From an uncultured Clostridia bacterium (GTDB lineage Bacteria; Bacillota; Clostridia; UMGS1810): 14,281 bases of DNA. Below the pieces are notes generated by a model. The model was not told where the DNA came from. It saw only the letters and a program-made list of their open reading frames with translations, and did not search any database. The stretch lies in the NCBI GenBank assembly GCA_905210855.1, contig CAJLYL010000044.1, positions 1 through 14,281 of the forward strand, read 5' to 3'. Made by a program: the position numbers and the translations under genes. Shown piece after piece: positions 6,391 to 13,367 of this stretch; positions within the stretch are counted from its first letter, which is position 1, and the number at the start of each line of letters is the position of its first letter.

Positions 6391-7419
6391 TCAGGCAAAC
6401 GGGATTATGCTTTTTATCCTCTCTTTCAAAACCTCAATGTAATCCGACGCCACGTAGCACTCCGCAAGCAGTATCAGGTAACAGCCGATATTTGAATTGA
6501 CCGAAAAAACAATTTGCTTCACAGGCTCAAAGTAACAGTACAGAAACGAATGCATCATGAATATGTTTGCCGAATGTACACCAAACGAATTAAAAAATCC
6601 CTTAACATATTTAATGCGGCAGATTGTCGCTTTGCACGCCGCAATGATAGCCATTGCATAAAATGTGTCCGCGATTATGCCGAAGTGCGACCGCACGGCG
6701 GTCATAATCAGCGCCGATGCAACCGCCGCCGCGCATATCGGCGCAAAGTGAGCCGCCATTGCCGCGGACAGCCTGTTGAGTACACCGTGCTCTGACAGCA
6801 GTATGCCGACAACAAACGGGAAAATCCAAAAAATCTCGCGGCAGTTGTCGTATGAACCGTCGCAGAAGTACGAATACACCACTATCGGCACAAATGTTAC
6901 CGCAAGCAAAAGAACAGGCACTTTTTTGCACAGGTATTTAAGCAGCGGAAACAGTATGTACAGCACTATGACCGTCTCCATGTACCACCATGTCTGATTC
7001 ATGGTATGCGTGCCGAAAAGCGATTTCAAGCCGAAAAAGTCAAGCAAAAAGTATATGAATCCCATAAAGTTTTTCCCATATATCTCTATTGGGCTTTCGT
7101 GAAAAACAAATCCCATCGGCACAAAGATTATGTATATGAACCAAAATTGTTTCATCAGCTTGACAAGATGATTTTTCACAAAGCGTGCGTCGGATATTGA
7201 TTCCGCCTTGCACTTGTGGCTCTCGTTTATGCCGTAGCCGCTGAGTAGCACGAACAGCGCCACGCACACCTTGCACAGCGTTGCGATTATCGTGTACAGC
7301 GAGTTTGCCCTCCAGTCAATCGGCGCCGGCAGTATGCCCATGCCGAGGTGATGGTACAGCAGCATCATCACCGCCAGACCTTTTATTACGCTTGTGTCCT
7401 GTTTTGAAAATTTGTCCAT
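6391..7419 (-). CDS. Acyltransferase 3 family integral membrane protein
   Basis: A 342-residue protein with about ten hydrophobic segments and the acyltransferase-3 (OafA/WecH-like) opening VIKGLAVMMLLYHHLGM (residues 11-27). The His pair 23-24 matches the conserved catalytic His of the family. Typical further blocks are CVALFVLLSGYGIN and NQTWWYMETVIVLYILFPLL. Such enzymes move acetyl or other acyl groups onto cell-surface glycans or exported molecules; the acceptor cannot be told here. I start it at the ATG 7419 because its N-terminus (MDKFSKQDTSVIKG) is typical and a GGAGACGG site precedes it. An in-frame upstream ATG at 7473 would begin inside the promoter region. It is a single-gene unit. 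Confidence 0.85.
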   Translation of the reverse strand: MDKFSKQDTSVIKGLAVMMLLYHHLGMGILPAPIDWRANSLYTIIATLCKVCVALFVLLSGYGINESHKCKAESISDARFVKNHLVKLMKQFWFIYIIFVPMGFVFHESPIEIYGKNFMGFIYFLLDFFGLKSLFGTHTMNQTWWYMETVIVLYILFPLLKYLCKKVPVLLLAVTFVPIVVYSYFCDGSYDNCREIFWIFPFVVGILLSEHGVLNRLSAAMAAHFAPICAAAVASALIMTAVRSHFGIIADTFYAMAIIAACKATICRIKYVKGFFNSFGVHSANIFMMHSFLYCYFEPVKQIVFSVNSNIGCYLILLAECYVASDYIEVLKERIKSIIPFA

Positions 7420-7446
7420 AGTCCGTCTCCGAGTTTTTAGTTTATG

Positions 7447-7473
7447 ATTATATGGTATCATTGCGCTCGTCAA
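7447..7473 (-). promoter_or_regulatory. Probable promoter of the acyltransferase gene
   Basis: On the minus strand, TTGACG (7468-7473), a 15-bp spacer and a perfect TATAAT (7447-7452). A second TTGACT (7475-7480) lies farther upstream. The spacer is short, so confidence is moderate. It sits right after the recombinase-spoVT terminator, which isolates the two units. Confidence 0.5.
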
Positions 7474-7482
7474 AAGTCAAGC

Positions 7483-7523
7483 AAAAAAAATCGGGATTCA
7501 TCACCGCGACAAATCCCGATTTT
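7483..7523 (-). terminator. Intrinsic terminator of the recombinase-spoVT frame
   Basis: On the minus strand, AAAATCGGGATT (arm 7512-7523) and AATCCCGATTTT (7487-7498) form a 12-bp stem around a 13-base loop. The stem runs into eight T (7483-7490). It begins 4 nt after the stop codon. It presumably was the native spoVT terminator. Confidence 0.85.
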
Positions 7524-7527
7524 CAAT

Positions 7528-7980
7528 TCATATCTCCATTTGTTTGCCGAGGAACATAGACGCCGCATTGGCAAGTTTCAGTTCCGTTTCTGTCATGGTG
7601 TCGCTGTCGCTCTCTTTCATCACTATTACATTGCCTATGATGTCTCCCTCAGCCATTATCGGAGATATTATGCCGGCGCTGTACCTGTCGTTTGAGTCCG
7701 TCACGGACAGCTTTGAACCGTTTTCGGACATATAGTACCTTTTCTCATCCATTACCTTTTCCACGGCGCTGCTCACCGGTTTTTCGTAAAGCTCTTTGCG
7801 CGGTGCGCCGGCAATGGCTATTATTGAGTCTTTGTCGGTTATGCACACCGGGAAGCCCGATGTCTTGTACAGCGTCTCGGCGTATTTCGAGGCAAATTCG
7901 CCGAGTTCGCCTATGGGAGAGTATTTTTTGAATATGACTTCGCCGTCTCTTTCTGTGAATATTTCAAGCGGGTCGCCCTC
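7528..7980 (-). pseudogene. spoVT: spoVT 3' part: C-terminal ~150 residues, fused to the recombinase frame
   Basis: From EGDPLEIFTERDGEVIFKKY onward the protein follows SpoVT closely: YSPIGELGEFASKYAETLY, then the GAF-like sensor domain with IAIAGAPRKELYEKPVS and YSAGIISPIMAEGDIIG, ending ANAASMFLGKQMEI. SpoVT is a forespore transcription regulator of about 178 residues, with an N-terminal AbrB swapped-hairpin DNA-binding domain and a C-terminal GAF-like domain. Here the first ~30 residues (the MKATGIVRRIDDLGRVVIP-type half of the AbrB domain) are absent, replaced without a frame break by the recombinase. The missing 5' part is not found elsewhere in the window. It is most simply a gene split by an integrated element. 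No internal start codon with a ribosome site is seen that would give a free C-terminal product. Confidence 0.85.
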
Positions 7981-9723
7981 ACTGATAACACTGACAGTAT
8001 AAGCCTTTGCCTGTCTGTTCCTTGTTTTGCAGGCATATCGGGCGTCAAATGAGCTGCCTATACTGTCAAAATTAAAATTTGCGATTTCCTCATTCGGCAG
8101 TTCGCCGATTTTAAGCAGATTTTCTATGTCTGCTTTCAGCTTGATTTTTACTATGCCGTCATTGAAAATGCTTATCCGCTCAACAATCAGTCCAATGTCG
8201 GTTTTGTCGAGCTTTTCTTTACTCAAGATGTTGTCAAAGACTTCGAACACCGTCTTTGCGGCGCGGTTTGCTTTTACTATTTCGCTTCGTCTGTCACAGT
8301 TTGCTTTCAGCTGATTTTCAATCCCGTAAATCTTGTCTGTCAGCTCATGTTCGATTTCGGCGTATGTTTCCTCAATCAATTCCTTGTCATCACCGCTTTT
8401 TATCATATCACGGATTTTTTGTTTTTTCGTAGCCTTAAGTTCCTCTTTGGCATTTTCCAGGCGAGAAGTCAGTATCTCAATGATGTTTTCATTCTCGTTC
8501 ATCGCCTGTGATTCTTCGGCTATGCTTTTTTCAAGTTTTTCAAGCATATCGGCGGAGTTCATCTTGACCAAGCGCACATAATCTTTGAGCACACCGTCGA
8601 GAAAATCCACTCTTATGTGATGAGAAGTACAGCCTTTAAGACCTCTTTTGTGGTAGGTTCCGCATATATATGACGGTTCGAGTTCGGGTCGGCTGCGACT
8701 GAACATCGGTGCGCCGCAGTCGCCGCAAAACAGGTATCCCGTATACGGCGTTTCGTATTTTTTTACGCCGCGGTAGTGTGCGGTTGTTCGCTTTGACAGC
8801 TGTTCGCGCGTATATAAAAATGTGCGGTCGTCAATAATCGGCTCGTGGTGTTTTTCAAAAACAATGTTTTCGTCATCCGAAAGTTTTGCGTCCGAACCGT
8901 TGATTTTTGTGCGCTGATATTTGTGCTGACGGAGCGTGCCGATGTAAAAATCATTTGCGAGAATAGTTGATATCGTTACGATAGACCATTCTTTTTTTAC
9001 TTTTCTGTTGTATTGTTTGTCCTCGTTTTCTGCACGCTCTTTTTCTTTCATTCTCGGTGTGGGTATGCTTTTGTCGGTCAGGTAGTTTGCGATTTTTTTG
9101 TAGCCCCATCCGTAATTGTACAGTTGAAAAATCTTTTTTATTATGTCTGCTTCGTCGGGCACAATCTCGAATTTCAGATTTTTATAACTGGTGACAACAT
9201 ACCCGTAAGGCACGGCGCACAGCCACTCGCCCTTGGATTGCGATTTGCCTATAACTGCCCTTACCTTTTTGCTTGTGTCCGTCACCGGCTGTTCGTTCAA
9301 AAGAAAACGCAGCTGTATTTGCAGCCAGTCGTCATGCGTGGGAAAGTCAATTGCGTCTGTGATTGATATGATTCTAACTCCGGCGTCACGCAGTAGCTCC
9401 AATTCATACAGTCCAAGGCTGTTGCGCCTTGCAAACCTTGAAAAGTCTTTTACAAGCAGGATTTTTGCTTCGCCGTTCATGAGCCTTTTGCGCATTTTCT
9501 GATAATCTTCCCTTTGTTCAAAGGTGTAGCCGGATTTGTCTCTGTCTTTGTATATTTTCAGATTGCAGTTCGGAAAATGTGATTTTGCATAATCCTCAAT
9601 AAAATCAATCTGATTTTCTATGGATACATTCTTATCTTCTTCTTTTTCTATGTCAACCGATATTCTGGCATAGCCGACGATGTCTGCGGTCAATGCGGTA
9701 TCTTTTGCATGTGCGTTTTCCAT
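7528..9723 (-). CDS. Large serine recombinase fused in frame to SpoVT C-terminal half
   Basis: A 731-residue frame. About the first 580 residues are a large serine recombinase. The resolvase catalytic domain (about 14-150) has nucleophile Ser22 in GYARIS and the Arg-rich KDFSRFARRN (92-101). The Recombinase domain (about 170-300) includes VPYGYV and NDFYIGTL. A zinc ribbon follows (Cys333, Cys336, Cys354, Cys365), then a long coiled coil (about 388-500) and a basic tail. These enzymes integrate and excise elements at specific att sites. Residues 582-731 are SpoVT. Stand-alone relatives such as TndX are around 530 residues, so the recombinase part is full length. The ATG 9723 has AGAGGTGA upstream; a GTG at 9735 overlaps that site and is less likely. 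There is no frameshift or stop. Confidence 0.92.
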   Translation of the reverse strand: MENAHAKDTALTADIVGYARISVDIEKEEDKNVSIENQIDFIEDYAKSHFPNCNLKIYKDRDKSGYTFEQREDYQKMRKRLMNGEAKILLVKDFSRFARRNSLGLYELELLRDAGVRIISITDAIDFPTHDDWLQIQLRFLLNEQPVTDTSKKVRAVIGKSQSKGEWLCAVPYGYVVTSYKNLKFEIVPDEADIIKKIFQLYNYGWGYKKIANYLTDKSIPTPRMKEKERAENEDKQYNRKVKKEWSIVTISTILANDFYIGTLRQHKYQRTKINGSDAKLSDDENIVFEKHHEPIIDDRTFLYTREQLSKRTTAHYRGVKKYETPYTGYLFCGDCGAPMFSRSRPELEPSYICGTYHKRGLKGCTSHHIRVDFLDGVLKDYVRLVKMNSADMLEKLEKSIAEESQAMNENENIIEILTSRLENAKEELKATKKQKIRDMIKSGDDKELIEETYAEIEHELTDKIYGIENQLKANCDRRSEIVKANRAAKTVFEVFDNILSKEKLDKTDIGLIVERISIFNDGIVKIKLKADIENLLKIGELPNEEIANFNFDSIGSSFDARYACKTRNRQAKAYTVSVISEGDPLEIFTERDGEVIFKKYSPIGELGEFASKYAETLYKTSGFPVCITDKDSIIAIAGAPRKELYEKPVSSAVEKVMDEKRYYMSENGSKLSVTDSNDRYSAGIISPIMAEGDIIGNVIVMKESDSDTMTETELKLANAASMFLGKQMEI
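7981..8000. other. Probable element-chromosome junction (att site) inside the spoVT frame
   Basis: SpoVT similarity begins abruptly at the Glu of EGDPLEIF (codon 7978-7980), preceded by unrelated recombinase sequence. Just on the element side lies CACTGATAACACTGACAG, with a direct repeat CACTGA spaced 9 bp (7980-7985 and 7989-7994), the kind of motif a recombinase arm site may hold. The exact crossover dinucleotide cannot be set without the other junction. Confidence 0.5.
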
Positions 9724-9756
9724 ATAGATATTCACCTCTGAATTATTACTGACAAC

Positions 9757-9785
9757 ATTGTAACATAAATGCGATTAAAAAGCAA
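9757..9785 (-). promoter_or_regulatory. Probable promoter of the recombinase gene
   Basis: On the minus strand, TTGCTT (9780-9785), a 17-bp spacer and TACAAT (9757-9762). This resembles sigma-A. I see no clear sigma-E or sigma-K pattern that would tie expression to the mother cell. From 9800 to 10190 I see no gene. The only structure there is an interrupted palindrome at 9932-9961. Confidence 0.55.
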
Positions 9786-10207
9786 TATGAAACACCGAAT
9801 TTTTAGCAAAATTTTTAATGAAAATGTATCCGAAAACAGTGTCGGAAGATGCATCTTTTTGCTCCCACATATAAAAACGACTGAAAAAACCGAGTAATTA
9901 TGCGAGTTACAGAGATTTTGAATTTTGAAAATTTGTCGTAGGCTCCATGGACGATGACAAAAAGATATACACAAATTATTGAGAAATTGATATAAATCGG
10001 GTGTGAAAAATCCGTGATAGAATTCTGCTTAAAAAATTGATTTTGCGTTGACTCGGGCAGACTGAACAGGCGAAAAAGACATATTATGGTATTTTGTATG
10101 TGAATAAAAAATGATAGTTGTTCCGCATTTTTTGTTTGCCGAAATTCAAAAGATGTATTAATCGAGGAAAATCCAGGAATAATAAAAGAGTGAAAGAGGG
10201 TGATTTT

Positions 10208-10417
10208 ATGAGAATTTCCGTGAATGAGACTGTCGGAGTAATAGAGGTGTGGGCAACGGCAAATGAGGCAAACAAAGCAAATTTTGACATGACGCTGAGG
10301 GAGATTTTCAACAGAATCACCTTAAAGAATGACAGGAAAAAGAGAATTGTTGTTTTTGAATCAGGAGACAGAGATTTGACGGAGTGCACAGATGTGCTGA
10401 TTCGAAAGAATGTTTAG
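10208..10417 (+). CDS. Small hypothetical protein, mobile-element type
   Basis: A 69-residue soluble protein starting MRISVNETVGVIEVWATANE, with a C-terminal block KRIVVFESGDRDLTECTDVL. I recall similar short proteins (VEVWLT...VFESG...DL..T..LL pattern) around integrative elements of gut Firmicutes, but no function is known. The ATG at 10208 follows AAGAGGG (10194-10200) with 7-nt spacing. No signal peptide. The gene is in AT-rich DNA beside remnants, which fits accessory cargo. Confidence 0.6.
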   Translation: MRISVNETVGVIEVWATANEANKANFDMTLREIFNRITLKNDRKKRIVVFESGDRDLTECTDVLIRKNV

Positions 10418-10704
10418 GCAAACGAGACTCGAACACGCATTGCCTGACGATGGATGTTTTTGCAATCTTTCAGCTTGTCGGATTTGACAGGCGTCAAGCC
10501 TGCCTTCATCCTGCCGCACTGAAATCTTGCGAAAAACATCTCATCGGCAGGTGCGAGCAGTTTAACATAAGAGATTTTTGTCGGTATAAGGAAAACGCAG
10601 CAGAGAATACTTGCCGTATTTTCAAGGTGTTTGACGCAATAACGGCGAAAATCTCTATGTTAAACCAATACGGGTTCGGGTCCCGCTTGCCTACGGAAAC
10701 TCAT

Positions 10705-10821
10705 ATGAGCATAGGGGATGTAGCAGCTGCACTGGGATATAACGACAGGTTTTATTTCAGCACCGTGTTCAAAAAAAGCACGGGCAGTTCGCCTCGGGCT
10801 TACAGAACGAGGTTCTCGTGA
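10705..10821 (+). pseudogene. AraC-family C-terminal HTH fragment
   Basis: Thirty-eight codons, MSIGDVAAALGYNDRFYFST then VFKKSTGSSPRAYRTRFS, match the second helix-turn-helix and the conserved end (GF.D..YFS..FKK..G.SP..YR) of AraC/XylS regulators. The frame is open upstream to about 10384, but the residues before 10705 show no AraC sensor or first-HTH similarity. This is therefore a detached 3' piece, probably left by deletion or insertion. No ribosome site precedes the ATG at 10705, and I doubt that it is expressed. Confidence 0.65.
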
Positions 10822-10940
10822 AATGTAAGCGATAGATTCAGTTGAGAGTTGCTTTAATGAGTTTACAGCGAGTTTCTCTTGGATCTAATCAAGAAATTTA
10901 AGAGTGAGTGTTTCGATACTCTGAATGCGAGCGTAACAGA

Positions 10941-10965
10941 GGGCAAGCGTGCTTGCCCTTTTGTT
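10941..10965 (+). terminator. Intrinsic terminator that is the insertion target of the intron
   Basis: GGGCAAG-CGTG-CTTGCCC followed by TTTTGTT, a 7-bp stem with tetraloop and U-rich tail. It presumably ended the decayed AraC transcript. Group II intron sequence starts at the next base. Downstream of terminator hairpins is exactly where class IIC introns insert. Confidence 0.75.
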
Positions 10966-11190
10966 GTGTATGACGGGCATACCAAAGCTCTGTGGTGAAA
11001 GTCCACCGAGGCGCAGTTACCGACAAACTCTAAAGCGACTTGCAAGTTTCACACCGTGAGGTGTGGGAGAGAAGAAGCAATAGCAAAATAGCATTTTGAA
11101 AGATGGAGAATAACATGAAATACTTGATTGATGTTGATATACGGACGGATTTTGGTACAAGATATTAAAACAGTGCGGGAGCCTCAAAAT
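10966..11190 (+). ncRNA. Group II intron (class IIC) 5' fragment, domain I, truncated
   Basis: The sequence begins GTGTATGACGGGCAT and continues with GGTGAAAGTCC (10994-11004). Next comes an AAAGCGACTTGCAAG stretch (about 11032-11046), then CACACC-GTGA-GGTGTG (11050-11065), a 6-bp stem capped by a GNRA loop, then GAGAGAAGAAGC. The order and spacing recall domain I of the Oceanobacillus iheyensis class IIC intron (GUGUG..., GGUGAGAGUCCC, ...CGCAAG..., GNRA stem, GGAAGC). No reverse-transcriptase ORF and no domain V (AGC...GUACGGUG-type) is found downstream, so the intron is a dead 5' remnant. The 3' limit is approximate. Confidence 0.65.
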
Positions 11191-11341
11191 TATGTAATCC
11201 GGCTTGAACAAGAAACCGAAAAGGATAAAAAAGACAATATTTAGATAAGAAATGATAAATATTTGTTTAAGATATAATTCTGTTTGGCACTGTGCGCAGA
11301 ACATTTTTTTGCAACAGTTAGACTAAATCTGTCCTAAATTA

Positions 11342-11370
11342 TTGACTATCAGGTAATAATATGTTAAAAT
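11342..11370 (+). promoter_or_regulatory. Promoter of the AAA/DUF4143 ATPase gene
   Basis: TTGACT (11342-11347), a 17-bp spacer and TAAAAT (11365-11370). The leader to the ATG is about 40 nt. Between the intron remnant and this promoter nothing else is recognisable. Confidence 0.7.
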
Positions 11371-11416
11371 CAGACCATAGAAATCTGAAATATCGACTAA
11401 AAATGGAGTGGATGAT

Positions 11417-12670
11417 ATGGAAATCAAACGAGATTTGTATTTAGACAAACTGATAAAACGAGAGTGTAATGGTTTGGTTAAGGTGGTAACCGGCATAAGA
11501 AGATGCGGTAAATCGTATTTGCTTTTTCATCTGTATCACGATTATTTGCTTAATAAAGGAATTAGTGAAGACCATCTTATAGAAATTGCTCTTGACGATA
11601 TAATGAATGAGGAACTCAGAGAGCCGAAAGTATTGTATAATCATATAAAGGAACAGATTAAAGATAAAGAACAATACTACCTTTTTCTTGATGAAATACA
11701 ATATGTCGGAGATTTTTCGGATTTGGTAAACGGACTATCTCATATTAGGAATTTGGATGTATATATAACAGGAAGTAACTCTAAATTTTTATCGAGTGAT
11801 ATTCTTACGGAATTCAGAGGCAGAGGGGATGAAATACACGTTAATCCTCTTTCTTTTGCTGAGTACAATTCAGTATATGACGGCAGTGTGTCTCAAGCGT
11901 GGAAAGACTATTATACCTATGGCGGACTCCCCCTCATTCTGACCCGTGAAGATGATGAAATGAAAGCGGAATATCTTTCGTCTTTATTAAAAAAGGTTTA
12001 TATCAGCGATATTGTTGACAGAAACAAAATCCGTAATGAAAGCGAACTTGAAGAATTAGTTAACATTCTTGCATCATCTGTTGGCTCGCTTACCAATCCT
12101 GCCAAGCTCAGCAGAACTTTCAGAAGTGTTAAAAACAGCAAAATCACCGAAAAAACCATAAAAAAATATTTGGGTTATCTTACAGATGCATTTTTGATGG
12201 ATAAGGCAGTCAGATACGATGTAAAGGGTAAAAAGTATATTGAAACGCCTTCAAAATATTATTTTACTGACATCGGCATAAGAAACGCACAGCTTAATTT
12301 CAGACAGCAGGAAGAAAATCATATCATGGAAAACATAATATTTAATGAGCTGAAAATACGAGGCTATCGTGTGGATGTCGGAGTTGTAGAGATAGTTGAA
12401 ACTAATGACGAAGGCAAAAAGGTACAAAAAGGACTGGAAATAGATTTTATTGCAACTAAAGGCAACAACAAGTATTACATCCAGTCAGCTTTTGATATAC
12501 CTAATGAAGCAAAAGAAAAGCAAGAAAAGAAATCCTTGTTAAAAACAAAAGATTCCTTCAAAAAAATTATTGTCGTAAAAGATGATATTAAACTTAAGCG
12601 TGATGATAGCGGCATTACCACTATGGGCATATTTGACTTTTTGCTTAATGAAAATAGTTTGGATATGTAA
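11417..12670 (+). CDS. AAA ATPase with DUF4143 domain
   Basis: A 417-residue protein of the AAA_14/DUF4143 class. Walker A is GIRRCGKS (26-33), Walker B is YLFLDEIQYV (88-97, Asp92-Glu93), and the sensor-type motif is YITGSNSKFLS (116-126). A winged-helix-like middle follows. The C-terminal DUF4143 domain has a PD-(D/E)xK-like core, LEIDFIATKGNNKYYIQSAF, where Gln stands at the usual Lys/Gln position. Members are common single genes in gut bacteria and mobile DNA; their role is not settled. I start at ATG 11417, 8 nt after GGAG (11405-11408). The GTG at 11408 would overlap that site. The coding region is AT-rich compared with the left half of the window. Confidence 0.9.
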   Translation: MEIKRDLYLDKLIKRECNGLVKVVTGIRRCGKSYLLFHLYHDYLLNKGISEDHLIEIALDDIMNEELREPKVLYNHIKEQIKDKEQYYLFLDEIQYVGDFSDLVNGLSHIRNLDVYITGSNSKFLSSDILTEFRGRGDEIHVNPLSFAEYNSVYDGSVSQAWKDYYTYGGLPLILTREDDEMKAEYLSSLLKKVYISDIVDRNKIRNESELEELVNILASSVGSLTNPAKLSRTFRSVKNSKITEKTIKKYLGYLTDAFLMDKAVRYDVKGKKYIETPSKYYFTDIGIRNAQLNFRQQEENHIMENIIFNELKIRGYRVDVGVVEIVETNDEGKKVQKGLEIDFIATKGNNKYYIQSAFDIPNEAKEKQEKKSLLKTKDSFKKIIVVKDDIKLKRDDSGITTMGIFDFLLNENSLDM

Positions 12671-12686
12671 GAGACATAGCTGACAT

Positions 12687-12809
12687 ATGATAAAGATTAA
12701 AAAATTTATAAAATCAACAGAGAAGAGTAAGATACTTACCATGTTTGAAATGGGTGTTGTGTTTTTATTGCCGGCTGTTATGACAAAATGGATGAAACCT
12801 ATTGAATAA
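12687..12809 (+). CDS. Possible 40-residue small protein
   Basis: An open frame begins MIKIKKFIKSTEKSKILTMF, has a hydrophobic core MGVVFLLPAVM and ends KWMKPIE. It has a basic N-terminus and a short hydrophobic segment, so it could be a small membrane-associated peptide. It lies 16 bp after the ATPase gene. Its stop TAA overlaps the ATG of the next ORF (TAATG). No strong ribosome site precedes it. I do not recognise it, and it may be non-coding. Confidence 0.3.
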   Translation: MIKIKKFIKSTEKSKILTMFEMGVVFLLPAVMTKWMKPIE

Positions 12810-13027
12810 TGGATAAGACCTATATCACGGATTACGAGGGGATAAAGCTTGGAATTTTTGACCGAGCAACTGCATTGATGAGAACGACAATAAAAAAACG
12901 CCCCGTCGTTTGCGGAATTTTAATCGCGGACGGCGGGGATTTTTGTGCCTCGGAATGTAAGGGATTGAGCAACACCGAGATACTTTTTATGTGCAGGCAA
13001 CATGCAATTAACGCCTTAAACGACTAA
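12809..13027 (+). CDS. Possible 72-residue hypothetical protein
   Basis: An open frame, MDKTYITDYEGIKLGIFDRA onward, with KRPVVCGILIADGGDFCASE and SNTEILFMCRQHAINAL. It starts within the stop of the 40-residue ORF (TAATG), which would allow translational coupling. The second half overlaps a terminator-like hairpin (12901-12944), which argues either that the ORF is spurious or that the hairpin is attenuating. I do not recognise a family. No ribosome site of note is seen. Confidence 0.35.
   Translation: MDKTYITDYEGIKLGIFDRATALMRTTIKKRPVVCGILIADGGDFCASECKGLSNTEILFMCRQHAINALND
12901..12944 (+). terminator. Strong hairpin terminator, downstream of the ATPase gene
   Basis: CCCCGTCGTTTGCG (12901-12914) pairs over all 14 positions with CGCGGACGGCGGGG (12925-12938), with three G-U wobbles, around a 10-base loop. 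ATTTTT follows. The wobbles pair only in the plus-strand RNA, so this is a rightward element. It is placed to end the ATPase transcript but lies inside the 72-codon ORF. Confidence 0.65.
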
Positions 13028-13211
13028 AACGCTAAACTCAAAAACATTTTATCCTGTTATTCCCGAGCAAACGCCGATACAACGGCAAAAACATACTTTA
13101 TACCGCTATCCCACAAAATATATTTTATGAAATAAAAATATCTTTGAATTGCAAAAAAATGTATCGACGACGAATTTATCGAAATTTTTAGCCATATTTA
13201 CGAAAAAACAC

Positions 13212-13240
13212 TTGACAAACCATAGTGATAGTTGTACAAT
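13212..13240 (+). promoter_or_regulatory. Sigma-A promoter of the secreted protein gene
   Basis: A perfect TTGACA (13212-13217), a 17-bp spacer and TACAAT (13235-13240). The predicted leader is about 150 nt and includes a possible 30-codon ORF. The stretch 13028-13211 is AT-rich and shows no gene or clear structure. Confidence 0.8.
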
Positions 13241-13274
13241 AAGCTTGTAAATCGTTTAACATGACAAGGATTAA

Positions 13275-13367
13275 ATGATGAAAAAAAGAGAAATTTGCGT
13301 TTTTGCCACCGTGCGCGGATATTCTCCGGCAGCTCTGTATCACATTTTTGTATATATGTGTGGCTAA
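13275..13367 (+). CDS. Possible 30-codon leader ORF
   Basis: MMKKREICVFATVRGYSPAA then LYHIFVYMCG, with AAGGA (13266-13270) 4-7 nt before the tandem ATGs. It lies wholly in the leader between the promoter at 13212 and the secreted protein gene, 28 bp before its start codon. It could be a leader peptide or chance. Nothing in the residue run (no codon cluster) suggests classical attenuation. Confidence 0.25.
   Translation: MMKKREICVFATVRGYSPAALYHIFVYMCG

Larger units (their letters stand above)
7981..13040. mobile_element. Integrated accessory element, left end in spoVT; right end not resolved
   Basis: The left limit is the spoVT junction near 7980. Rightward lie the recombinase and then AT-rich DNA with a small mobile-element-type protein, an AraC fragment, a group II intron fragment and an AAA/DUF4143 ATPase. 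Composition returns to chromosomal type near 13.2-13.4 kb. No second copy of the junction and no spoVT 5' part is found, so the right limit given is only the end of the last accessory-looking ORF. The element may extend beyond the window, may be decayed, or may be several nested insertions. Confidence 0.4.

Noticed and set aside
6140..6442. 100-codon plus-strand frame through the intergenic repeats
   Set aside because: It runs over both inverted repeats and into the 3' end of the opposite gene; composition and lack of a ribosome site argue against coding.
9724..9735. GTG at 9735 as recombinase start
   Set aside because: It overlaps the AGAGGTGA ribosome site; the ATG at 9723 is properly spaced.
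10084..10389. Minus-strand 101-codon frame opposite the small protein
   Set aside because: It is the complement of a better-supported plus-strand gene with its own ribosome site, and shows no recognisable domain.
11102..11168. 21-codon ORF MENNMKYLIDVDIRTDFGTR within the intron remnant
   Set aside because: No ribosome site, and it lies in the predicted domain I RNA.
11408..11416. GTG at 11408 as ATPase start
   Set aside because: It falls within the GGAG ribosome site; the ATG at 11417 gives the family-typical MEIKRDLYL start.
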